Shown here one piece after another: positions 9,199 to 16,235 of a DNA stretch of 55,974 nt. The stretch's first letter is position 1. The number at the start of each line of letters is the position of its first letter. A model generated the notes under the pieces. The model was not told the DNA's origin. It saw nothing but the letters and a program-made list of their open reading frames with translations, and ran no database searches. Origin of the DNA: an uncultured Campylobacter sp. (GTDB taxonomy: Bacteria > Campylobacterota > Campylobacteria > Campylobacterales > Campylobacteraceae); contig NZ_CALHIK010000134.1 in assembly GCF_938030785.1 (NCBI RefSeq), forward strand, positions 1 through 55,974, given 5' to 3'. Both the position numbers and the translations under genes were made by a program.

Positions 9199-9293
9199 TG
9201 CGGCGCTGCTTTTAAATTTATCGGTTTTCATACAAAGCTAAGCTTTGCGTAGTATCATACAGGATCGGGCGCCGTGCGGCCTCTGCGGCGGCG
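9199..9293. repeat. Direct repeat, copy A (partner at 10143-10235)
   Basis: About 93 bases matching 10143-10235 with roughly a dozen differences; both copies contain TGCGGCGCTGC, AAGCTTTGCGTA and ACAGGATCG. Read on the minus strand, both keep the frame A-A-E-A-A-R-R-x-I-L-Y-D-x-T-Q-S-L-A-L, but copy A hits a stop soon after. The pair brackets a frameshifted gene remnant and the intact pyrimidine-dimer glycosylase gene. Confidence 0.7.
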
Positions 9294-9537
9294 TGCAGAG
9301 CCTAAAGGATGCACTCAAAAGCGGCGGCGACGAAGCGAGCAAGGTGCAAGCTAACGTGATGTTAAGCGAATATTTCGTGATGAAAGGCGATTTTGCGCAG
9401 GCAGGCGGCACCTCAAAGCCGTAGCCCAAAACTCTAGCGAACTGGAAGAGGAATACGACGACTTACTAAACGATGAGATTTGCAAGGTCGATCTGCTCCT
9501 AGATATGATCGGTCGCTTCGGCTTTTTGGCGAAGTGA
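9294..9537 (+). pseudogene. Frameshifted gene remnant, family unknown
   Basis: One frame reads S-L-K-D-A-L-K-S-G-G-D-E-A-S-K-V-Q and on to F-V-M-K-G-D-F-A-Q-A before stopping at about 9424. The adjacent frame then continues R-H-L-K-A-V-A-Q-N-S-S-E-L-E-E-E-Y to a TGA at 9535-9537. Together they look like the helical C-terminal part of one acidic protein broken by a one-base shift near 9411. No start codon is left: the 5' side runs straight into repeat copy A. I cannot name the family; the helical pairs are TPR-like at best. Confidence 0.5.
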
Positions 9538-9641
9538 GGCGATGCGGCGGGTAAATTTGCGGTATAAATCCAGCGATTTATAGGGCAAACCGCGTCAAAT
9601 TTAGCCCGCGAAAACGGCTATAAATTTAATGAAAGGCAAAA

Positions 9642-10082
9642 ATGAGGCTTTGGACGATAAGCTTTAAATATCTCGACGCAAAGGGGCTAGTCGCACTTTG
9701 GCGCGAGGCTCTGCTAGCTAAAAACGTGCTGGCTGGACTAACTAAGGGCTACAAAAATCACCCGCAGCTTGACCGCTTTTACGCGCACGAAAACGCGCTA
9801 GAGGCGATAAACGCGTATCTGGCGGAGGTTTACGCGCAGAGCTGCGCTCGCGGCTATAAATTTGACGCGGCAAAAGTGGGCGAATTTGACGAGCGAAATT
9901 TAGCCAAAATAGCCGTCTCTCGCGGGCAGATAGAGTATGAATTTGCATTTTTGCAAGAGAAGTTAAAATCACGCGACATCAAGGCTTACGAGCGAAATTT
10001 AAGCGTAAAAAATATAGAAATCGCGAGCATTTTTAAAGAGGTCGAGGGCGGAATCGAGCCGTGGGAAAAGGTGAAAATTTAG
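9642..10082 (+). CDS. Pyrimidine-dimer DNA glycosylase / endonuclease V family protein
   Basis: 146 residues matching the Pyr_excise family of phage T4 DenV: it opens M-R-L-W-T-I-S-F-K-Y-L-D-A-K-G-L and continues W-R-E-A-L-L-A-K-N-V-L and G-Y-K-N-H-P-Q-L-D-R-F. The known T4 enzyme removes cyclobutane pyrimidine dimers, using the N-terminal amine and a glutamate, then nicks the strand; small cellular homologues are common but mostly untested. AAAGG lies before the ATG. The gene is bracketed by a 90-bp direct repeat and gene fragments, which hints that it arrived in, or was disturbed by, a recombination event. Confidence 0.82.
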   Translation: MRLWTISFKYLDAKGLVALWREALLAKNVLAGLTKGYKNHPQLDRFYAHENALEAINAYLAEVYAQSCARGYKFDAAKVGEFDERNLAKIAVSRGQIEYEFAFLQEKLKSRDIKAYERNLSVKNIEIASIFKEVEGGIEPWEKVKI

Positions 10083-10289
10083 CTCTGTTTCGCGCGGCAG
10101 CGGCGACGAGCATATTCGGCTTATGCGGGTGAGCTTTTCGCATGCGGCGCTGCTTTTAAATTTATCGGTTTGCCACAAAGCCAAGCTTTGCGTAATATCG
10201 TACAGGATCGCGCGCCGTGCCGCTTCTGCGGCGTCGCACACGCCGCGATCGATCAGCGGCGTAACGTGGCGGATTAGCGCTAGCGTCAT
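10083..10289 (-). pseudogene. Truncated gene start, possibly histidine phosphatase
   Basis: Reading on the minus strand from ATG at 10289, with AGAGGCAAG just upstream, the product begins M-T-L-A-L-I-R-H-V-T-P-L-I-D-R-G-V-C. That resembles the N-terminus of CobC-like histidine phosphatases, where the R-H histidine is phosphorylated. After G-V-C the frame runs into repeat copy B and then non-family sequence that would overlap the glycosylase gene. I infer a phosphatase gene cut off by the recombination that made the repeat. It lies 29 bases downstream of the Sel1 gene, on the same strand. The family assignment is tentative. Confidence 0.35.
10143..10235. repeat. Direct repeat, copy B (partner at 9199-9293)
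   Basis: Second copy of the 93-bp repeat, about 940 bases from copy A and in the same orientation. On the minus strand it supplies the interior of the truncated phosphatase-like frame (A-A-E-A-A-R-R-A-I-L-Y-D). Confidence 0.7.
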
Positions 10290-10318
10290 GATCTTGCCTC
10301 TAATGCAAGCTTGCGCGG

Positions 10319-10948
10319 CTATTTAAGCCTTTCGTAGCTTTCGCATGAGCTTTTCCATATCTGCTCATGCTCCGCTACCGAACTCATAAATCTATCCTTG
10401 CCGCCCAGCTCGCAGGCTTTTTTGTAGTATTCTACGGCTTTAACATTATCGCTGCCCTCGTAAAGACGCGCTAAATTTAGGCACGCAGCCCAGCTATCCG
10501 CGATATCCATATCACAGCCGCGCACATAGTAACCTATGCCCTTTATAACGTCTTTACGCACGCCTCTGCCTCCGATATACGCAGAGCCTGCGTTACTGCA
10601 GCCTATCGCGTGCCCGTCATCGCAAGCTTTGTCGAACAGCTCCGCCGCCTTCGCCTCATCGCGCGGCATCCCCTCTCCGCTTTGATACAAAATGCCTAAA
10701 TTTACGCACGACTCCGCATCGCCGCCTTTGCAAGCTTTGACGTATAGCGGCGCAGCCTTTAGCAGATCTTGCGGCACGCCCCAGCCATAATTGTAAACCT
10801 GCGCCAACGCCCCGCACGCCTTCACATCGCCCTTATCGCAGGATTTTGTAGCTCTGCTTATATCGTCTGCGGTGGCTACGAAATCAGCTAGCGCGAAATT
10901 TGCGGCAAGCGCCGCGACGAGCGCTAGAATTAAAATTTTATTTTTCAT
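10319..10948 (-). CDS. Secreted Sel1-like repeat (Hcp-type) protein
   Basis: 209 residues from the ATG at 10948. The signal peptide is M-K-N-K-I-L-I-L-A-L-V-A-A-L-A-A-N (about 1-21), followed by roughly four Sel1-like repeats with regularly spaced cysteine pairs, for example K-A-C-x-G-G-D-A-E-S-C-V-N-L-G, as in Helicobacter cysteine-rich proteins (HcpA family). These are periplasmic or secreted solenoid proteins with disulfides bracing each repeat; their partners are usually unknown. I chose this start over one 12 codons upstream because AAAGGACGAAA precedes it and the signal peptide begins exactly there. It lies 38 bases downstream of the zinc-finger membrane protein gene and may be cotranscribed with it. 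Confidence 0.85.
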   Translation of the reverse strand: MKNKILILALVAALAANFALADFVATADDISRATKSCDKGDVKACGALAQVYNYGWGVPQDLLKAAPLYVKACKGGDAESCVNLGILYQSGEGMPRDEAKAAELFDKACDDGHAIGCSNAGSAYIGGRGVRKDVIKGIGYYVRGCDMDIADSWAACLNLARLYEGSDNVKAVEYYKKACELGGKDRFMSSVAEHEQIWKSSCESYERLK

Positions 10949-10986
10949 TTTCGTCCTTTTCGGTTTTTTAAGATCGCCCGCCAAGC

Positions 10987-12930
10987 CTAAGGCGCGGATT
11001 TATCATCTGGGCGTAGATTTATCGTCGCCCGCTCTTTGTTTTTTAGAGCCTCGTAAATTTCATCGACGCCGCTTAGGTTTTGATCCAAAACCTCCCTCGC
11101 CTTTTTTAGAGTGCGTGAGCCGAAAATCCCGTCCTGCTTCACTCCGATGCTTTTTTGGATATATAAAATTTTCTCTTTTTGCGAAGGCTCCGGTTTCGGC
11201 GCGGCGCTCTGCGCCGAAATTTCAGCGCCGGATCCGTTTGTATCGACGGCGGCGGCAGAGCCTGCGTCTATCTGCTCGCCTTTTTTCAAACCGAGATTTC
11301 GCGCAAGATCAAATCTCGCGTCAAGCTCGTAGAGTCTAGGCGCGTATCCAAGGCTTGCCGCAATGCCGTAAATCGCCCCGAGCAGACAGCAAGCGATCAA
11401 AATTTTACGAAATTTAACGAAAGCCTTTTGATTTTGCATACCCGTTCGGTACTCCGCGGGTACCTTGCGCCTGCGAAACATCGTAACGAGCGCGCTAAGC
11501 GGAGTAAGGACGCACCAAGATACAACCAAACAAATCGCCAAAAAAGCAACACCGCAAATCGGAGTGAGAATATAGCGCTCGGTGAAATTTTCTCCAAAAA
11601 ATCCCGCCGTAAAAACCAGCGCAAAAAGCCAAAATATCGAGCCTAGACCAAACCAAACGACGGGCGAATAAACGGGCGAAATTTTATTTAAGCACCTTTT
11701 TAGCGCATCTCCCAGCTGTTTCGCGGCCTGCTGTGATATGTATCCGTCGCACGTATCCGCCACGGCGTCTTTTGGCTCGCCGCCCTGCTTCGCAAGCTTC
11801 TTTAGCGACGCGTCCAAGGCGGGCTGCGCGGCATAGCGATTAAAAAATTTAAACGCCTCGGCGCCGCTTATCTTGCCGTCCGAACCCATATCGTTAAGCA
11901 TCGCAAGCTCGTCCGCAAAAAGATCGTCGAAAATCGCGGGCCGTATAAATGCAAGGAGCGGATCGCCGAAGCCCGCCGCCTCGTATCTTTTACCCAAAAG
12001 TTCAAAGCGCAACTGAGTGATCGTGTGGCTGCCTACGTAGATAAAATCGTGCTCGCCGTCGCCGCCCTGCTCCTCTTTTAGGCGAAACGGGATCTTTTGC
12101 GACAAAAACTCGCACGACTGATTGCATAAAAACTCCTGCAGCTCCTGCGCGTAAACGGCGGATCGCACCTGCACGCCTACTTTAGCCCTTGCGTGGGCGC
12201 TTACGTTTCTTATATACATAAAGTATCCCTGCCCGCCGCAGCGATCGCACTTGATATATCCGTCGCCAAAGCACGCGGAGCAGCTACGATGTCCGCTGCC
12301 GTAGCACGCGCTGCATACTTGCGTGCCGCTTCCTCCGCAGACGGAGCACGCTTCATACCTGTATGCGGTGCTCGCGCTTCCGTCGCTGCGGTACTGCGTA
12401 TATGGGCGGTTTTGCCCGCCGCTGCCGCCGCAATTAGGGCAACTTTTGCGCCCTCGTCCGCCGCAGCTCGTGCAGCGCACCTTGCCGCGACCGCCGCATC
12501 TGCCGCAGCGCACCTTGCCGCTGCCTAGGCAAACGCCGCATTTTTGAAACGCGCTAAAGGGCTTAAAATCGTAATACTTCACGGCATTATCCGCCGCAGC
12601 TACGCCGCTTTGCGGATCCGATCTAAATTTAGAAAGTAAAATTTCATGCAAAGACTCGCTATGACGCGCATCTCGCAGGCAGTCTTGGGTATGGTTTTGA
12701 AACTCTTGCAAATCGTCGCCGAAATGGATCTCCGCCTTCTCTCCACCCGTTATTTCGCGCTCTTTACACTCGCCGTAAAATTCCCACGAAGCGTCTAAAT
12801 AGACGCGAAAATCGTAGCACTCGGATGAAATTTCTTTTAGATCGCCGCCGTCCGCGCCGTTGCCGTCCACTAAATTTTTAAGATGCCTTAAAAACGGCTC
12901 GCTTAGATCAAATCTGTCAAAATCGCTCAT
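10987..12930 (-). CDS. Membrane protein with two DnaJ-type zinc-finger blocks and a peptidoglycan-binding-like C-terminus
   Basis: 647 residues with an architecture I do not recognise as a named family. Eight C-x-x-C-x-G-x-G motifs form two blocks of four (about 131-171 and 195-235), each the size of a complete DnaJ cysteine-rich domain; there is no J domain. An EF-hand-like D-M-G-S-D-G-K-I-S-G-A-E lies near 348-358. Three membrane segments follow (about 424-443, 453-475 and 510-527), then a disordered Ser/Ala/Glu linker and a PG_binding_1-like segment (about 586-617) with Y-I-Q-K-S-I-G-V-K-Q-D-G-I-F-G. I infer cytosolic zinc fingers tethered to the membrane and a possibly periplasmic tail. 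The Sel1 gene follows at 38 bases. A possible role is quality control or sensing at the envelope, but no function is shown by the sequence. Confidence 0.7.
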   Translation of the reverse strand: MSDFDRFDLSEPFLRHLKNLVDGNGADGGDLKEISSECYDFRVYLDASWEFYGECKEREITGGEKAEIHFGDDLQEFQNHTQDCLRDARHSESLHEILLSKFRSDPQSGVAAADNAVKYYDFKPFSAFQKCGVCLGSGKVRCGRCGGRGKVRCTSCGGRGRKSCPNCGGSGGQNRPYTQYRSDGSASTAYRYEACSVCGGSGTQVCSACYGSGHRSCSACFGDGYIKCDRCGGQGYFMYIRNVSAHARAKVGVQVRSAVYAQELQEFLCNQSCEFLSQKIPFRLKEEQGGDGEHDFIYVGSHTITQLRFELLGKRYEAAGFGDPLLAFIRPAIFDDLFADELAMLNDMGSDGKISGAEAFKFFNRYAAQPALDASLKKLAKQGGEPKDAVADTCDGYISQQAAKQLGDALKRCLNKISPVYSPVVWFGLGSIFWLFALVFTAGFFGENFTERYILTPICGVAFLAICLVVSWCVLTPLSALVTMFRRRKVPAEYRTGMQNQKAFVKFRKILIACCLLGAIYGIAASLGYAPRLYELDARFDLARNLGLKKGEQIDAGSAAAVDTNGSGAEISAQSAAPKPEPSQKEKILYIQKSIGVKQDGIFGSRTLKKAREVLDQNLSGVDEIYEALKNKERATINLRPDDKSAP

Positions 12931-13060
12931 CCAAATAACCTTAAAATTTTATCGTTAAAGTGCGGTTTGAGGCGCGCTCTTTTAAATTTTAAAATTCCGC
13001 GCCGAAGCTTTTACGCCGCTCTATCGCGCAAATTCCCCGCGCGGAAAATAAAATTTCAGA

Positions 13061-14707
13061 TCACGCCAGCCCGCTTATGACGCCATCGCTAGTAATCTTC
13101 ATATTTAGCGCGTTAGGAACCTTCGGTAGCCCCGGCATCAGCATTATCTTGCCGCAGACGACGACGATAAAGCCCGCTCCCGTGCGGATCTGAAGGTCTT
13201 TGACGCTAAGCTTAAAGCCGCGCGCGCGCCCAAGCGCCTTAGCATCGTCGCTGAAGCTATACTGCGTCTTGGCGATGCAGACGTTTAGCCGCTCAAGGCC
13301 CAAAGCCTTGATGTGCTGCAGCGCCTTTTGCGCTTCAGGCTCGAAAACGACCTCGCTCGCGCCGTAAATTTTAGTAGCGATCTTTTCGATCTTGCTCGCC
13401 GTATCGTCGCTAAGCTCGTAGGCAAACTTCAGCTCCTTAGCGCGCTCGCACTCATCTACTACGAGGCGGGCCAGCTCAAGCGCGCCCTCGCCTCCTTTGG
13501 CGAAATTTTCGCAAATCGCCATCTGCACGCCGCGCTGCTTGCAGTAATCGCGTACGAAAGCGATCTCCTCGTCGCTATCGAAGCTGAAGCGGTTAAGCGC
13601 CACGACGGGATTTAGCCCAAAGTTTTGTAAAATTTCAATATGCCCGCCTAAATTTACGATACCTCTTTGAAGCGCGGCAAGATCAGGGCTCGCGATATTT
13701 TCTTTCTCCGCACCGCCGTTGTATTTAAGCGAGCGGATCGTGCTAACCAGCACCGCGGCGTCCGGAGCGATGCCCGCGCGGCGACACTTGATGTCGATAA
13801 ATTTTTCAGCCCCAAGCTCGCTGCCGAAGCCAGCTTCCGTAACGGCGTAATCGGCAAGCGAGAGCGCTAACTTGCTCGCCATTATGGAGTTGCAGCCGTG
13901 CGCGATATTTGCAAAGGGTCCTCCGTGCACGAGCGCGGGCGTGTGCTCTAGGCTTTGGATGAGATTAGGCTTCATCGCGTCTTTTAGCAGGATCGCCACG
14001 GCATCCGCGCAGCCCAGATCGCGCACGTATATCGGCTCTCCCTGCGTATCGTAGGCGACCATTATGTTTGCGATATTTTCCTTAAGCTCGGCAAGATCGT
14101 TCGAGAGGCACAGAACCGCCATTATCTCGCTAGCTGCGGTGATATTAAAGCCGTCCTCGCGCTGCACTCCGTCAGTGCGCCCGCCCTGTCCAACGGTGAT
14201 GTGGCGCAGCGCGCGGTCGTTCATATCCATGCAGCGCTTCCATAAAATTTTATCGATCTTTAGCGGGTTTTCTTGATACAGCGAGTTGTCGATGACCGCC
14301 GAAATGAGATTGTTTGCGGAGGTGATCGCGTGAAAATCGCCGTTAAAATGCAAATTTAGATCATCCATCGGCACCAGCTGCGAGTACCCGCCGCCCGCGG
14401 CGCCGCCTTTGATACCGAAAACCGGCCCCAGCGACGGCTCGCGCAGCGCAAGGCAAACGCTTTTGCCCAGACGCTTTAGCGCGTCGGCTAGACCGATAGA
14501 AGTCGTCGTCTTGCCCTCGCCAAACGGCGTCGGATTGGTCGCCGTGACCAAAATAAGCTTCGAAGCGCGCGATCGCGGCTTGATATTTAGCTTGGCTTTG
14601 TAGTGCCCGTACAGCTCGATCTCATCCTCGCCAAGCCCCAAATTTTTCGCAACGTTTGAAATTTTATCCGGCTTCGCCGCATTTGCTATTTCGATATCGC
14701 TCAACAT
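13061..14707 (-). CDS. fhs: Formate-tetrahydrofolate ligase
   Basis: 548 residues, close to the family's usual 555. It makes 10-formyl-tetrahydrofolate from formate, THF and ATP in the cytoplasm, feeding purine and formyl-Met-tRNA synthesis. Visible signatures are the P-loop T-P-F-G-E-G-K-T-T-T near residue 58, the R-E-P-S-L-G-P-V-F-G-I-K-G-G-A-A-G-G motif, and H-G-G-P-F-A-N-I-A-H-G. AAGGAGAG precedes the ATG. It stands alone on the minus strand; the 138 bases before the start hold no gene. Confidence 0.96.
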   Translation of the reverse strand: MLSDIEIANAAKPDKISNVAKNLGLGEDEIELYGHYKAKLNIKPRSRASKLILVTATNPTPFGEGKTTTSIGLADALKRLGKSVCLALREPSLGPVFGIKGGAAGGGYSQLVPMDDLNLHFNGDFHAITSANNLISAVIDNSLYQENPLKIDKILWKRCMDMNDRALRHITVGQGGRTDGVQREDGFNITAASEIMAVLCLSNDLAELKENIANIMVAYDTQGEPIYVRDLGCADAVAILLKDAMKPNLIQSLEHTPALVHGGPFANIAHGCNSIMASKLALSLADYAVTEAGFGSELGAEKFIDIKCRRAGIAPDAAVLVSTIRSLKYNGGAEKENIASPDLAALQRGIVNLGGHIEILQNFGLNPVVALNRFSFDSDEEIAFVRDYCKQRGVQMAICENFAKGGEGALELARLVVDECERAKELKFAYELSDDTASKIEKIATKIYGASEVVFEPEAQKALQHIKALGLERLNVCIAKTQYSFSDDAKALGRARGFKLSVKDLQIRTGAGFIVVVCGKIMLMPGLPKVPNALNMKITSDGVISGLA

Positions 14708-14845
14708 TTTCTCTCCTTAAATTTAAAATTTTATCGCGCAGCTTTTACGCACCGCCTCTTTAAATCCGCGCATTAGCTCGCGCGCTATGCGCACCTTATC
14801 CGCTAGCCGCGCAAATCAAAGCGCGCGGCGTGAAATTCGCCCCGA

Positions 14846-15604
14846 CTAAATTTCGATCTCGATGCCCACGGGGCAGTGGTCGCTGCCCATCACGTCGCTT
14901 AGGATGAAAGCATCTTTTAGCCGCGAGCGCAAATTGGCCGAGATGAAAAAATAATCGATCCGCCAGCCTACGTTTTTTGCGCGCGCGTTAAAGCGGTAGC
15001 TCCACCACGAGTAGGCGTCCCGCAGCTCGCCGCGCACGGCACGGAAGGTATCGACGAAGCCCGCCGCCTCCACCTCATCGAGCCATGCCCGCTCGATCGG
15101 CAAAAAGCCCGAGGTTTTGGAGTTTGCTTTGGGGTTTGCAAGATCGATCTCGCGGTGCGCGGTATTTACGTCGCCGCAAAATATCACCCCGAGCCCCTGC
15201 TCCGCGAGGCTGCGCGCATAGGCTAAGAATTTCGCGTAAAATTCCATCTTATAGGCTAGCCGCGCCTCGTCCTTTTGGCCGTTGGGAAAGTAGATATTAA
15301 AAAGCACGACATTGCCGAAGCGGTGCTGCAGCACGCGCCCCTCGTCGTCGGGAAAAAACAGCGCCTTGCTCGTCTCGCTTTTAAATTTAGCCAGGCTCGC
15401 CACGCCCGAATATCCCGCGCGAGCGGCGGAATTTAGATCGATCTGAGAAAATCCGAGCTCGTAAAGCCCTTTCGGAGCGTCCTTTTCGCTCACCTTGATC
15501 TCTTGCAAGCCCAAAAAATCGGGATTTTGCTCCGCAAGCCACGCAAAGCCGTCTTTGCCGAGCACTGCGCGCAGCCCGTTTACGTTCCAACTAATCAGTT
15601 TCAA
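14846..15604 (-). CDS. xth: Exodeoxyribonuclease III (AP endonuclease)
   Basis: 252 residues in the EEP nuclease fold. Catalytic landmarks are S-W-N-V-N-G-L-R near the start, L-Q-E-I-K (metal-binding glutamate), F-C-G-D-V-N-T-A-H (Asp/Asn pair), W-R-I-D-Y-F-F and the terminal S-D-H-C-P-V histidine. It repairs abasic sites and trims 3' ends. I start it at a TTG (15602-15604) giving M-K-L-I-S-W-N, because AAAGG sits six bases upstream; another in-frame TTG six codons earlier lacks such a site. It is divergent from dgkA, with a 67-base shared promoter region. Confidence 0.95.
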   Translation of the reverse strand: MKLISWNVNGLRAVLGKDGFAWLAEQNPDFLGLQEIKVSEKDAPKGLYELGFSQIDLNSAARAGYSGVASLAKFKSETSKALFFPDDEGRVLQHRFGNVVLFNIYFPNGQKDEARLAYKMEFYAKFLAYARSLAEQGLGVIFCGDVNTAHREIDLANPKANSKTSGFLPIERAWLDEVEAAGFVDTFRAVRGELRDAYSWWSYRFNARAKNVGWRIDYFFISANLRSRLKDAFILSDVMGSDHCPVGIEIEI

Positions 15605-15671
15605 ATTTAGCCTTTGGCGCAAAAATTTTGGTATGATTATACGAAATTTTGACTAAATTTAAAGGAAAATT

Positions 15672-16034
15672 ATGCGCAATCAGCCCAAATACCGATTTTT
15701 TGCCAACTGGAGCTACGCGATGGCGGGTCTTGCCGAGATGCTACGCAGCGAGCGTAGCTTCAGGCTCGAGCTTTACGTGTTCATCCCGCTTGCGCTGTCG
15801 CTATTTTTTTGGAATTTCAGCGCGGTGCTAAATCTATTTTTGATCTTCGGCGCAGTCTTTACGCTCGTGCTCGAGTGCATAAACTCCGCCATTGAGCGTG
15901 CGGTCGATCTTGCCACGAGCGAAATCCACCCGCTAGCTAAGGGCGCCAAAGATACCGCAAGCACGGCCGTGATGATGAGCCTATTTCTCAACGCCGCGCT
16001 GTGGGGCTACGCGCTGATAGATAAGCTATTTTAG
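15672..16034 (+). CDS. dgkA: Diacylglycerol kinase (prokaryotic DgkA type)
   Basis: 120 residues, the usual size. It is an integral membrane enzyme with three helices that phosphorylates diacylglycerol to phosphatidic acid, recycling lipid released by envelope synthesis. The conserved core is visible as A-M-A-G-L-A-E-M-L-R-S-E-R-S-F-R, then E-C-I-N-S-A-I-E-R-A-V-D and H-P-L-A-K-G-A-K-D-T-A-S-T-A-V. AAAGGAAAA precedes the ATG. A TATGAT element around 15632 could be its -10. Confidence 0.95.
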   Translation: MRNQPKYRFFANWSYAMAGLAEMLRSERSFRLELYVFIPLALSLFFWNFSAVLNLFLIFGAVFTLVLECINSAIERAVDLATSEIHPLAKGAKDTASTAVMMSLFLNAALWGYALIDKLF

Positions 16035-16235
16035 CGGCGAACTGCGTATAAAAATTTAATTTCACCGCAGCGCCATAGATAAATGGCAAATTAAGCCTAA
16101 ATTTCGTAAAATCGCCACCAAGACGCGAGGTCGCGTAATACGTTTAAAGGCAAACAATGCAAAACTCAACCGCATAAATTCCGCTAAATTTAAACCGAGT
16201 CAACCAATCAAATTTAAATTTAACGGAGAAAAACC

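Noticed and set aside
12193..12547. Ala- and Pro-rich plus-strand frames
   Set aside because: Antisense to the cysteine/glycine-rich zinc-finger region; composition is the mirror of C-x-x-C-x-G-x-G codons.
10987..12930. Annotation as DnaJ chaperone
   Set aside because: There is no J domain or HPD motif, the cysteine-rich block is doubled, and three membrane helices follow.
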